Origin: Hypomesus transpacificus
Lineage: Eukaryota > Chordata > Actinopteri > Osmeriformes > Osmeridae
Reading direction: 5' to 3'
Assembly: GCF_021917145.1 (NCBI RefSeq)
Contig: NC_061081.1
Location: 1,618,535-1,682,534 of the forward strand
DNA: 64,000 bases
Shown piece after piece: positions 12,301-28,961 of the stretch. The notes under the pieces were generated by a model. It was not told the DNA's origin and did not search any database. It worked only from the letters and a program-made list of their open reading frames with translations. A program made the position numbers and the translations under genes. Numbering within the stretch: the first letter of the stretch is position 1; every line of letters begins with the position of its first letter.

Positions 12301-14102
12301 ATCATTTTGCACGGCTGGGAATCTAACCGGCAACCTTCTGATTAATAGCCCGATTCCCTAACCACTCAGCCATCTGACTCCCCTGTGAGCATTTAGTGAA
12401 TCAGTCTGGAATGACACATCATACAAGCTCCGTTCAATGTTGGGTCAATGGTGGCTCAAAGCTAGATGAGGTTTCCATCAACTAGATTAATCCTAATCCA
12501 GAGAGCGTCCTCCATCAGACGTCTGAGTCAGGCCTAATCTGTGTCAAAGGAAACCCGCGTAATCCCTGCGGCAGTTCTCCCTCTTCCTCAAAGCAGGTGA
12601 GACCGCATGATTCTGATCCAAAAGAATAACCTCGAATGAAAAACTCATTTGGATTCATATTTTTGTTTGCGGACGCTCAAGCTGTTATTGTTTTGAACTA
12701 TGCAATTTATTAGTTTTGCTTGGGCTGTTTGATTAACTTTCGAAATAAATGATCTCAATTTCAATTCATTTAAGTCAAGTTTTGGTGTTTGAGCATCCCT
12801 CCCTCCACCCACTTGGGGAAAGGGTTGGACACCGGACCTATCCAGACCTGGACCCCCTCCCCCGGTCAGGTGATGAGTCAGGTGATGAGTCATCCTTTAG
12901 CTGGTGTGTGTTGTGTCCCAGGCAGGGCAGGAGGGCTACCTTGACGTGTTCCTGACCGAGTTGGAGGCCTTCAAGGGGAGGGTGAGGGAGCACACCGCCA
13001 AGACAAAGGGCGGCGACGGCCCCACAGACGCCAAACACCAGGCCACCGCCACGCCACACTGTCCCCTCGACCCCAAGGAGGTTCTGGAGTCGTTGCCTCC
13101 CGTAAGTCTGCCCAGATGTTTCCCGTCCCTGGTGGACACGACGGCAACGCACCCCTGGAGCAGCGTCACGCCACGACGTGTCGCGTGATCACAGGAAATC
13201 TAAATCTGTGTGAGCGAGAGAAATCCTCTCCAGTACCCACCAGATTGTTTCTGTTCTAATGGGAGTAATGTTCTCATGTTAATGTCATGGTGTCACTATG
13301 TTACGCTATGAAGAATATGTCAGGATGGTGATGTGTACGTGAGTTCATGATAAGTTCATCACTGTTTGCGGTGATGTTGTTGTTTGTAGGAGCTGAAGGC
13401 AGGTTTCCAGATGCAAGACAGGCAGATCCTCCAGAATGTTCTGAGCACCATGAACCCACAGGTATTTTCACTTCCCGTAAGCCCCTGCACAGGGGAGTCT
13501 AGACCGTAGCAAAGGTAGCCATAGAAATAAATGAGGTGGCAGATGGTGTTGCTGTGTGTGTGTGTTCTAATGAGACAGTCATGCTGAAGTGCTTCAGAAC
13601 ACAGCTTGTTGTTGTTGGACTAAAAGAATGAGAGGAACACCCCCCCCCCCTTCCCAGCAGGCCCTTTAGTTTGACTGTCTGCCAAATAGGGAGACAAACA
13701 TCTCCTCTTCCTCCCCTCCCACAGCACCGGTTCTGAGCCAGAGTTCTAGAACTCTGTGAACCAGTGACACTCTGCGCAGCATAGTGCTTGAGAGGTTACG
13801 TAACATCCTAATCTGTTTGAGCACTAGGGCCTGGTAATCCCTCTCCTGCTGGTGTTTCACTGTCATTCTCTGCACTCTCTCTGTTCTCTCTCTATCTGTC
13901 TCTCTCTCTCTCTGTTCTCCCTCTCTCTCGCACATTCTCATTCTGTCTTGTCTCCTTCCCCCCCTCTTCTCTCTCTCTCCACCAGGTGGCAGAGTACCAT
14001 GTAAAGCGCTGTCTGGAGGCGGGCCTTTGGGCAACTACAGCCAGGTGGGCGAAGGACGACACTGCAGAAACAGACGACCTGCGCATGATGGAGACCTCCT
14101 AG
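9347..14102 (+). CDS. cdc37l1: Hsp90 co-chaperone CDC37-like 1
   Basis: A CDC37-like 1 (Harc) protein, a cytoplasmic co-chaperone that binds Hsp90/Hsp70. Exons: 9347-9460, 10351-10641, 10807-10900, 10979-11094, 11514-11636, 12922-13101, 13390-13461, 13986-14102; 369 codons (368 aa), against about 337 in human. The core is highly diagnostic: KYEQELRHFGMLRRWDDSQR at the exon 3/4 join, then LILWCFGLQAEEKEALMEQ, AHQAVAMQFILEMA and DPRGCFRQFF. The C-terminus ends RMMETS, like the vertebrate family. The N-terminal exon is poorly conserved; ATG codons at 9347 and 9350 are both possible starts, and I chose the first. The N-terminal exon call rests on its phase-0 donor and position and is less certain than the rest. 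The gene ends tail-to-tail with ak3. Confidence 0.93.
12194..12382 (-). mobile_element. tRNA-derived SINE, minus orientation
   Basis: It reads on the minus strand from a tRNA-like head (A-box-like tggctgagtggttaggg, diverged B box ggttagattccc) to the tail agcgtctgctaaatgactaaatg. It is the same family as the copies at 17046 and 35473. It sits in a cdc37l1 intron (11637-12921). Confidence 0.85.
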
Positions 14103-16625
14103 CCTATGGGGTGCAAGACCTCTCGCTCCTTCATCCCCCCCCCGCCCCATCGTAAGGGAATGACTCCTCAATATAGGATGACGTCAAAATGGAGGACTAA
14201 GGGCTAAGCTTCACAGAGACTTATTTTTGTATGCAGAATCTGCGTCTGAATGTGTCTTGCACTTTAAATTAGTTCCAAACGGAAAGGTATTTAAAAGAAG
14301 AACTGGAAGGACAGAGGGGCATTTTTGAGAGACTTCCTGTTGCTTTCTTTCCTGCTCACCGTCCCTGTCTCCTAATCACGTGGATTTGAAAGTCTTTTTT
14401 TTTTCCCGGGGGCAGATGCATTTGGGCTTTTTTTTTTTAAACCATCAGAATTGTTGTTTTTCTGTTTATTTTTGTCTGAATGAAACAATGCTTAGAATGT
14501 CAGTCCGTGTGTTTTGAAGGGCCTCGTACTGCTCATCCAGCTGGGGTTCTCTCTCAGAGGTCCCGAGTGTCACACAGAAGGTTGACCTGTCCACGCGCAG
14601 GCTCCCTCCATCCACGTCGGTCACAGGCACTCGTTGGAAAGAGTGTAAACAACACGGAAGTGGGGAACTCTGACTGGATCCAGCATCTCGTTCGCTTCTC
14701 TTCATTCGAGACAGAGTGGCCTACACAGACGGCTTGGCAGAGCGAGCGGAGAGGGTGTGTGGCCGTGACGACATCCATCAACCTGTTTACTGATGGTTAA
14801 TTCAAGTACACTGTTGGCTTTAGTGCTGCTGCTGTTCCCAGGTGACTGAGGCCCATCCAATCCGTAATCGATCAAAAGGAATTCGTAGGAAAGTGCGTTA
14901 ACTTGCTGAACCCTGACTAAAACTTGACATTACCTGGATTGTTACAGAGACAGCTGAACTTCAATAAGGATTGTCTTCATCAAGCATCAAATACAGGACC
15001 CGTCTCATTAAGCTATCATCATTTCCCACCATGCCATTCTGCTGGTGGCTCTGTCTGTGCTTGTATAGATGACAGGGTCGCAGCAGTGATGCTCTTGAGA
15101 TGACAGGGTCGCAGCAGTAATGCTGTGAGCCTTCACAGTGTCATGCTAGGCCTGTCCCCTCCATGACTGACATACTATGCAAAGCAACATTGGATTTCAG
15201 CTGCTGTGACAGTAAAAATGAAAAGAAAACTCAACACAAAGGTTTGTTTATTTATGTGCCACCTCGGAACAATCTGGAATATGCCGTTGGTTATTTCACA
15301 ATAAACTGGGGGAAATCTCCAGACTCCAGGAACCGGGTATAGCTCCGACGTCGTCATGGTACGCTTGTAAGCTTTTGTACGTAAATCGCACAAAGATGAC
15401 AATGGCTTCTTCAGGATTGAAATATGAAACAATGCTTGGCTTCTCCGGTGCCCTTTAATGGAGCATGGATATTGATACAAATTACCAAACACTAATCTAG
15501 CCAGATTAGAGCCAGATCCCCTTATTGTGCTGGAGGCTCTGTGCGCTAGCCAAGCACAGCACAGGAGGCATGGCTTCCACACACTCCTTAATAAGGTCCT
15601 TTGATGTGCTCTAAAAGACAGCAACAATAAACATGAATGAAGATGTGAACCGCTACCGTGTGCATCATTTATTTTCATGTATTCCCTTAAATTATTCCAT
15701 TGAGACAGATAAAACTTGTTTCACATAAGTATACTAATTCACAAATGTCTTGCTTCATCAAAAATAACTATAGATTTTTTACTAAATTGCTGGTGAAGAC
15801 ATACAATGCTGAATACAACAACTCCATATTAAAACAAATTATATTAGAATCTAGTGGAAATAAGGCCACGATCATAGAACAAACTACAGGTTTACACAGT
15901 GCTGCGTTCATGGACGGCTTCTCTATGGTACAGACTTCTATGTATGTAGCTGTTCTATATCAACAATGTTTTTTATTAGAGAGACGATAGCTAGGTGCAT
16001 GTCATGTTTGCCAATGTAATGTTTCCTACTCAGTAACAAACAGTCCCTCGTATCTCTGTCTACTCCCACAGTGTACCCATGGCCAGCTACCAAAGGCCAC
16101 ACTATGAAGCTGCACCACAATCAAGTGTCAGTCATTAAAAAGGCATACAAATCAGTCAGTCTCCTTAATAGCATTGTGATTCATAGTTTCTGTAAAAACA
16201 ATCATTCTAGACATTAAATTGCATTATAGGTACTTCATGATCTAGTGTCAACATACACATTGGGCACTTGTGCTACTGAAATGTGATAAGGAATGACCCT
16301 GCCCTGTCCCAGACAGGCTGGGGGAGGAGTGTTCCCTGGCTCTGGATCAGACGACTCAAAGTAACTGAGACAGGAGGGGTGCATCTCAACAGTCTGCGCT
16401 GCCCTTGTCTCCTCACCTTCATTTGTGTCTATGACTGAGGAACCCCCCTGACAAAAAGGAACCAGTTTCAATAAATCCACCCTATGGATTTATACTGTCC
16501 AGTGTTTCCACATCAGTGCAATGATGAAGAGCTAATTGAGAAAAACTAGAGGGAGTCACTTGAGACCATTGAGATACACCCCTAATGTGACACAGCCCCC
16601 AGTACATCTTCCACATTCTTGTCCA

Positions 16626-17041
16626 GGTAGGGAGTGTAGAGGGAGTGTAGAGAGAGCGTAGAGGGAGGGTAGAGGGAGTGTAGAGAGAGCGTAGAGGGAG
16701 GGTAGAGGGAGTGTAGAGGGAGCGTAGAGGGAGCGTAGAGGGAGCGTAGAGGGAGTGTAGAGAGAGCGTAGAGGGAGGGTAGAGGGAGTGTAGAGGGAGT
16801 GTAGAGAGAGCGTAGAGGGAGGTTAGAGGGAGCGTAGAGGGAGGGTAGAGGGAGTGTAGAGGGAGCGTAGAGGGAGCGTAGAGGGAGGGTAGAGGGAGGG
16901 TAGAGGGAGTGTAGAGGGAGTGTAGAGGGAGTGTAGAGGGAGCGTAGAGGGAGGGTAGAGGGAGGGTAGAGGGAGCGTAGAGGGAGGGTAGAGGGAGCGT
17001 AGAGGGAGGGTAGAGAGAGGGTAGAACGAACGTAGAGGGAG
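16626..17041. repeat. Decamer minisatellite GTAGAGGGAG
   Basis: About 40 tandem copies of a 10-bp unit, gtagagggag with c/t/g variation at one or two positions. It lies in the ak3 downstream region and is joined directly to a SINE at its right end. The minus-strand open frame through it is repeat periodicity, not a gene. Confidence 0.95.
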
Positions 17042-17045
17042 CAGC

Positions 17046-17268
17046 ATGGGGAGTCAGGTGGCTGAGCGGTTAGGGAATCGGGCTAGTAATCGGGCTGGTC
17101 ATCAGGGCTAGTAATCAGAAGGTAGCCGGTTCGATTCCCGGCCATGCAAAAAGACGTTGTGTCCTTTGGCAAGGCACTTCACCCTACTTGCCTCGGGGGG
17201 AATGTACCTGTACTTACTGTAAGTCGCTCTGGATAAGAGCGTCTACTAAATGACTAAATGTAAATGTA
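17046..17268 (+). mobile_element. tRNA-derived SINE, plus orientation
   Basis: The head is tRNA(Ser/Leu)-like, with an A-box-like tggctgagcggttag and a B box ggttcgattcc. It is followed by a conserved body and the tail taagtcgctctggataagag, ending in (aaatgt)n. The segment between the boxes carries a short duplication (gggctagtaatc twice), which the other two copies lack. The tail runs into gtagagggag, the unit of the preceding minisatellite. Confidence 0.9.
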
Positions 17269-17356
17269 GAGGGAGTATAGCTGTGGAAAAAAACGGTTCC
17301 TCGAGGCCATGAGAACCCAGGAGCCAGACATGTCCCTCGACCATCCGAGAGGCTCG

Positions 17357-22393
<5,037 letters not shown>

Positions 22394-25300
22394 ATGGCAA
22401 GCCACGGGCTCATTTACGACGGTTGTAATTTCTTCAGACAAAGATTAGTGTTATCAACGTTAAGTGGTAAAAGGGTAAAAATAAGGAACATACGATCTAA
22501 GGATGACAACCCCGGGCTTCGAGGTACGTAGTTACAAAAACATGTGGTGTCGCAGTTTTACACATGGCAAGCTAGTTAGCTCGCTAGGCTAGCTGCTACG
22601 CAGTTTGTAGTTCAGCTTTTTTCGTGCGTCACACTTGACGCTTGTTGCCAGCAAATTGGTCAACAGACATAATTTTTTATAACAGTTGATTCTCAAGTCC
22701 ATGAAAGTGAACTGTTGTTACCATTGTGATTGTTGGAAGGTAATTTTTGTGCGCTGGCAATCGTCTTCTCTAGTGGCCATGCCCTCACGCGCCCTTAAGC
22801 CATCTCTACCACACGTGTTTCTAAATAAAATCTTAACATCTTGATCTAATTATGCAGACACGGTTAACTACCTAGAAGTTATCGTTCAACCGCAATTAGA
22901 AGTCTGTCTGTTTTAACCAAGACAGACTAACGTTGCATTAGCCAGTTGGGTGTGGCAGTCTATGGCATGATCTACAGTTGTTTACTAGCAGCGTATTGCT
23001 CATGCAAGTTTAAGCACACACACTTCTAATGCAGCACTGTTGTTTCCTCCAGACTTTGAAGCTAGTTTTATCAGACTCCTGGACAAGGTGACAAACGGAA
23101 CCAGAATAGAAATAAATCAAACAGGTAAGCTTTATGCAGGACATGCTTTAGCAAATCAATGTACAAATCAAATAAGTGCGAAGTTACATATGAATTCATA
23201 CACAGACGAATCAATTTAGTAGGTACTATTTGTATGTTCTCATATAGAGTGTATATATTCACACATTAAACTTAGAGAAATGCAAATATTTGGCCTCATA
23301 CCTAAACATATGTGGGCCTCATGCCCTCTAAAACGTGTGGAGTAAGTGGGTTTCTGTGTCCTCTTAAACCTACCCCCCTACCCCGGTGAATGACTGACCT
23401 GAGTTCTGTTCTGAGCTTTTCATTTCTGTTTTGTTAGGCACAATGCTTTTCTACCAGCCCGGTCTGCTGTATGGAGGGACGATAGAACATGAGTGTAACA
23501 CCCAGCGTGCTATAGGGTTCTACCTGGAGGCCCTCCTCATGCTGGCTCCCTTCATGAAGAACCCTCTCAGAGCCACACTGAAGGGGGTCACCAATGACCC
23601 AGTGGACCCCTCGGTGAGCATGCGCTCACACAGGGGTGGAGCAGTGGGGGGATCTGTGGTGGAACGGTGGGTAAAAGGGGGTAGGGAGCTCATGACCCGT
23701 GTCTGTGTCTCTCTCTCTGTCTCTCTCTCCCTCTAGGTGGACCTTCTGAAGTCTACTGCCATTCCTCTGATGAAGCAGTTTGGCATTGACGGGGAAGGTC
23801 TTGAACTGAAGGTGAGACGTTTCGACAGCGAGAAGACCTCCGTGAATCAACCGAGCCCGACTCGGATCAGACGTTATGAACGAGTCGGGTGTTAAAACGT
23901 TCTAAAGGTTCGATAGGCATGTGAAGAAAGACGGAGGTCTGGAGTCTTCCTGTGTTGTTGTTCAGGTGGTAAAGAGGGGCGTGGCCCCAGGAGGAGGAGG
24001 GGAGGTTCTGTTCAGGTGTCCAGTCCGGCGGACCATCCGACCCGTCCAGCTCACTGACCCTGGGAAGATCAAGAGGATCCGAGGGATAGCGTATCCTTGG
24101 CAACACTGAATAGCCGGCCACTCATAGGGCACACTCGTGGGCAGATCTTAAGAACAGTATAGCTGGGATGTTTTACAGCTGTTTCTGCTTTGATTTGGTT
24201 AGTTTGAATTTTTAATGTAGCGGCAGGCAACCGCTTGTGTGTGTGTATGGGGCCTTGGTATGTGTATTTAGGCTGTAATTAGAGCTGGGCTAATTTATGT
24301 AATAAAACATGTTTCAACTGAATTGAAACTGTTGTTTCTGCCAGCCATGGGAGAACCCTTGGTTTGTTATATTGGGTGGTTATTAGCTCGGAACTTTCAT
24401 GTCTACAGTACTAACTGAATCATGTTCTCACACACACTTGCATACACCGTGTGAACTGTGGTATTGAACACCTTGACTGGATTGGCTCAGCTACTCTGTG
24501 AGAGTGTCCCCCCAGATGGCCAATAGGATTGTGGACTCTGCCCGGAGCATTCTCAACAAGTTCATACCTGATATCTACATCTACACAGACCATATGAAGG
24601 GAGCAAACTCGGGGAAGTATGTACACGCACACAGACACGCACACACCCTCTTCCCCCCCCCCCCCCTCTGGACAAGCTCTAACTGTGTGTGTGTGTGTCA
24701 GGTCACCAGGTTTTGGACTGACCCTTGTAGCTGAGACCTTGACAGGATCATTCCTCAGTGCTGAGATGAGCTCCATACCACAGGGCCAGGGAGACCCTGT
24801 ACTGCCTGAGGATCTGGGGAGGAACTGTGCCAAACTGCTACTGGAGGAGATCTACAGGGTGGGTCTCACACACACACACATAAACGCACACACATGGACA
24901 CACAAATGTGTCCCTGTACTTGACAAAGACACAGCCATTCTCAGACCTCTGAGTAGCTCGAGAGTGTTGTTAACTGGGAATGTGGGTAAACATTTAGGAG
25001 GCGCTATTTGTTTACGTGTCTGTGATTGAGTCAAACCCTGGACTGTGAGGGACTGTGTCCTTGTGTGTGTGTGTGTCTGCGTGTGTGTGTGTGTCTGCGT
25101 GTGTCAACACGTAGCCCATTTGACATGAGCCTACCACGATGGGACTGTGTAAAATAATCTTCCAGAGTCAGATGGGTGTCCTGATTAAGTGACTGTACTG
25201 GTTAGTCTGCCCATTAAATGTGCAAAAATATCTTGTGTTTATATGTGGTTCCATAGAATGTATTTAAATGTGAGTCTGTGTATTCATGTCCCTTAATGCG

Positions 25301-26926
25301 TGTTGGCATGTCCCAAGTGTGGACGTGTTACGTTTTGGACCATGGAGGACTAATGGGTACAAGCAGCGTCATTGTGCTGGCTTGTCCGTAATGGTAATAG
25401 CCTAACAATTTGATGTGTGCTCTCGTTCAAAATGTGTGCCGTGTACATTTTTGATTTGAGAATAAGAGTCTCTTCATCAAAACGTATTCAATTAGCCGGG
25501 CACGGCAGTGACTCGTCTGTGGCGTGGCTGGCCCCCGTGGTCGAGGCCCCTCTCATGAGGACATGTGAGTCTCGTTAGCCACAAGCGCCTGAGGGAGGGA
25601 GGGGGACACGGAGACCGGAGGAGACACCGGAGAGAGGAGATGTAGGCGCACGGAGAAGAGAACAGCAGAGACAGAGGGGAGAGACCAGGGAGGGGAGAGA
25701 CGAGGAGACCAGAGCAGGTTGGCGAGGAGAGCAGAGAAGACCCGATGGACTCTTGACAGCTGGGATCATTGTTAATATTTGAAGCTTTCACGTGTGCTGG
25801 GGTCTGACTGAGTGTGTGCTTTAGAGGGAAGGTGTGGATGTTTGGTTTGTGGTTAATCAGTACGGACTCCTGGTGAACGTAGTAAAGCTGAATAACAAAT
25901 GGACAGTGTGACGCAGCGATAGAAAAGGCGTAAGTGGTGTGCTCTTTGAATATCTGGCATACAAGTACTGGGTAGTTACCACGGTGATCATCCTATGTAG
26001 AGAAAGTGAAGAGTTCCAAAATGCAAACTGGAATGAAGGCTTGAATGTTTCCGTATAGAGGAATGGATGTTTGACTGGAGCTGGGTCCTTGCAGATCTCT
26101 CCTGACAGTTAATACATTTCTTTCACTGGTTCTGGAACTACATTGCTGTAGACTTAACATGTAGGTAAATATTCCCCCATTGTCTGCGTCCTTAGCATGT
26201 GTTTCATTGGTAGTAATTGAGTTAGGGGGGTGGGGGGGGGAGAGAGAATTTGAACTGTCACGTGAAAAGGAGATGGAAGACTAGGACACACTGCTGTCTG
26301 TTTGGGTCGAGCGGGACAGCAAGTTCACAGGATCTTACTGGAGCCAACTGCTCAGAAATGGTGTTGAAGTTGTCCTGTTCCATATAGTTGCTGTGCACCT
26401 GTGACCGACGACTAATACATGCAGTTTGTTGATTGTAATTGTTTAAAAAACCAGATGGCTCCAATTTGAGCGTTCTCTGTGGTGATGGTCCAAAAGTTTG
26501 CATTGTACTTCCTCAGACAAGAGACCGAAAGGTTGTGTTCTCCAAGGATGGAGGCCGTTGGTGGTCTGTGTGGTTGAGGATTCCAGGTACTTTCCAGAAG
26601 CCTTAGCTAGTGGTTGAGGGTGTAGAGTTTCTACTGAAGTGTTAACGTCACGAACGCTCCTCTGTTTAATGGTCCTGTGAGGTTGACTATCAGATACCGG
26701 ACCTGCAGTGTGGTTGCTAGGCTTGGTTGTTGGTGAGCCTAGATAGTTTAAGGTAAGTACATTTTCTATGGGTCTTGTTGACTACATTACTTGGCTTTGT
26801 TTCTTCAGTTGACTAATCATTGACTCAACGCCAGCTTAAATTTTTTTCCCATGACCTGACATTATGTCGTTTTTTTAAAATGTTTTGTGACACCCTTGCT
26901 ATTGGAAGTTCCCATGAACATTTTCC

Positions 26927-26959
<33 letters not shown>

Positions 26960-28946
26960 ATTCTAGAATTCTTAGAAATGTACCTGGAATTTTCCACCCC
27001 ATAGCAACCCCAGTGACGGTACAGTCGATCTAGATAGGATGAAAGCCTGGGCTTGCATGTTTTTATGTAACTGATTTGGCTCAGTCAGACAATAAATTAA
27101 CCCAGTCAGGAATTCTGATCATGTCAACATAACTGGATGTCGGACAAACAATGTTGCCATGGTTTCTTGATATGGTTAGGTGATTGAATCATATTCTTGC
27201 TGACCGCGTGTCACGCTAAATACCCACAACGCTCAGGGGCGAGCATGGCACGTGATTGGCTGGGCAGACTGGGCTCTCTGTCCTCCAGCATCCCAAATAT
27301 GTGGAGTCACAAGAGGAGTGCAGTGGTGAAGGACGAGGATGGACCTCTCTGACTGTCTGAGTGACTGGCCTTTTGGGTGACTGACTGGTTAAGTGGGTGA
27401 CTGGCTGACTTCATGGAGGAGACTGCTAGAAAGAAAAATATAACTGTTGGTGTTCAGCCATTATTCAGAATTTTTGTTGCGCTTAATCTTCATCTGTGTT
27501 CACCTTTACCGAAGTGATCTGATTGATTGATGGGACTGTTGGATATATACATCTATGCAATTGTTGATTTTTTAGTTAACGTTAAGCAGTATTTGGTTTC
27601 CTAATGATCTGTAACCCTTGGGTGGGCCTGGGTGATGCAAATACAGTGGTGGGGGGTCGTTAGCATGGACGTCACCCGGCTGTTACTTCATTCTCCCGTT
27701 AATGTTTTTGTTCCTCCATTTGTCTACAGGGCGGCTGTGTGGATTCAGCCAATCAGAGCCTGGCGCTGCTGTATATGACCTTGGGCCAGCAAGATGTGTC
27801 CAAAGCCCTGCTCGGCCCCCTCTCTCCATACACGTAAGTGTGTGTGTGTGAGTGTGTGTGAGTGACAACTTGGCATGGTTCAGGGGGTACAAAGGTCTCT
27901 ATTGCAGTGGGAACTGAAACATGGGGAGTAACTTGACAATGTTTGATGAAAACAAATATTGTTGGTTTGTTTCATTTCCCAACAACCTTAGCCTTAAGTT
28001 TTGTTCATTTTTTGTTGTATGTTTGTCGTTGTGTGTGAGAGGGGGAGAAAGGATTTGTTCACCGTCTTTAACCTTTCTATGGGGACAGTTAATGTGTGGG
28101 TCCTATGTGGGTTCTTTCTCGTGTGTGTGTGAGTGCGTGCGTGTGTGTGGCTCTAGTGTCAGAGATCCCAGCTATGAACTGTCCATTTTCAGTTATCATG
28201 GTACCGGTGCTGTGTCTCTGTAAAGTACAGTACTATGATAACTGAAGATTGGCAGTGCCATCGCAATGGGCCAACGCTGGACTGTGGAGGAGCAGCACCA
28301 GCAAGACTGCTGGTTCTGGAGGACTCTTGAATGGGCACAACTATGTCCACCCAACCATCCAAGGCACCATCGCTTAGTGAAGCTCAACAGGGCATCAAAC
28401 TTGTATATCTGTGGGTCCTGAGCAATACGCCAGATGATTTTTTTTTTTACCTCATACAATGTATGAATAATCAGGTCACAAGTGCAAGACAAACATTCCA
28501 GCCTTAATAGTTCGATGGTCTGTGTGTTTTCATGCCGTTGTTGTTCTTCAGTGACCTTTATACTTGGTGAATTTCTAAACGTACACCTGGCTGGTCAGCT
28601 CTGACATAGGGGTCAAAGGTCACCTGGACTTCAGTGTTACTGGGTTTCATGTTTACTTGTTGAACTCTGTTGAAATGGCACTCCCCACATGCTGCTAGTG
28701 TGTGTGTGTGTGTGTGTTGTGTGTGTGTGTGACAAACTAATTCTCAATGATTTGTCTCGCTCCCTGTACCTTCCCCTCTCTCTCCATGCTAGTATTGAGT
28801 TCCTGAGGCATGTGCGAGACTTCTTCCAGATCATGTTTAAGATCGAGACACGGAAACCCCTGGATGACAAGAGGAAAGGAGGTGACAAGGTCCTGATGAC
28901 CTGTGTGGGAGCTGGCTACGCCAACATCAGCAAATCCATCAAATAA
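22394..28946 (+). CDS. rcl1: RNA 3'-phosphate cyclase-like protein RCL1
   Basis: A nucleolar component of the small-subunit processome, related to RNA cyclases and implicated in 18S rRNA maturation at site A2. Exons: 22394-22523, 23053-23124, 23438-23613, 23737-23811, 23966-24090, 24491-24616, 24702-24858, 27730-27833, 28793-28946; 372 aa, against 373 in human. Diagnostic stretches: FFRQRLVLSTLSGKRVKIR at the N-terminus, YYQPG-type FYQPGLLYGGT, APGGGGEVLFRCPVR, QLTDPGKIKRIRGIAYS, PQMANRIVDSARSILNKF, EDLGRNCAKLLLEEIYRGG, and GGDKVLMTCVGAGYANISK near the end. The intron after exon 5 (24091-24490) is U12-type. The last intron carries miR-101b. The stop codon overlaps an AATAAA signal. Confidence 0.97.
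24091..24490 (+). other. U12-type (minor spliceosome) intron of rcl1
   Basis: The 5' splice site is GTATCCTT, matching the U12 consensus. A branch site ccttgac is at 24471-24477, with its A 14 nt before the 3' end CAG. No polypyrimidine tract is evident. Joining exons here restores the conserved IAYSVRV. The intron interrupts the codon GC|C in phase 2. Confidence 0.85.
26931..26959. repeat. Poly-C tract of 29 bases
   Basis: A pure cytosine run in the long rcl1 intron 24859-27729. Confidence 0.9.
28178..28256 (+). ncRNA. mir101b: pre-miR-101b microRNA hairpin
   Basis: The 3' arm, 28226-28246, is tacagtactatgataactga(a), the miR-101b mature sequence. The 5' arm tcagttatcatggtaccggtgc (28189-28210) pairs with it, and the flanks actgtc / ggcagt extend the stem. 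It lies sense in the last rcl1 intron (27834-28792). Human MIR101-2 also lies in an RCL1 intron, so the host arrangement is conserved. Known vertebrate targets of miR-101 include EZH2. It is probably co-transcribed with rcl1. Confidence 0.95.
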
Positions 28947-28961
28947 AACTTTTATATTAAA
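28942..28961 (+). terminator. rcl1 polyadenylation signals overlapping the stop codon
   Basis: AATAAA at 28942-28947 overlaps the rcl1 TAA stop, and ATTAAA follows at 28956-28961. A GT-rich stretch (gtgtatttcattttgtg) follows within 20 bases. This predicts a very short 3' UTR. Confidence 0.6.

Larger units (their letters stand above)
14103..17356. other. cdc37l1/ak3 tail-to-tail 3' region
   Basis: Untranslated and intergenic DNA between the two stop codons. Plus-strand AATAAA is at 15626-15631. Minus-strand AATAAA occurs at 15668-15673 and 15972-15977, so ak3 and cdc37l1 transcripts may overlap at their 3' ends. A 37-bp-scale direct duplication is at 15068-15125 (gatgacagggtcgcagcagt twice). 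The right part holds a decamer minisatellite and a SINE. Confidence 0.6.

Noticed and set aside
17046-17130. A functional tRNA gene
   Set aside because: A- and B-box-like motifs are present, but the sequence continues into a SINE body, has an internal duplication and no proper acceptor stem.
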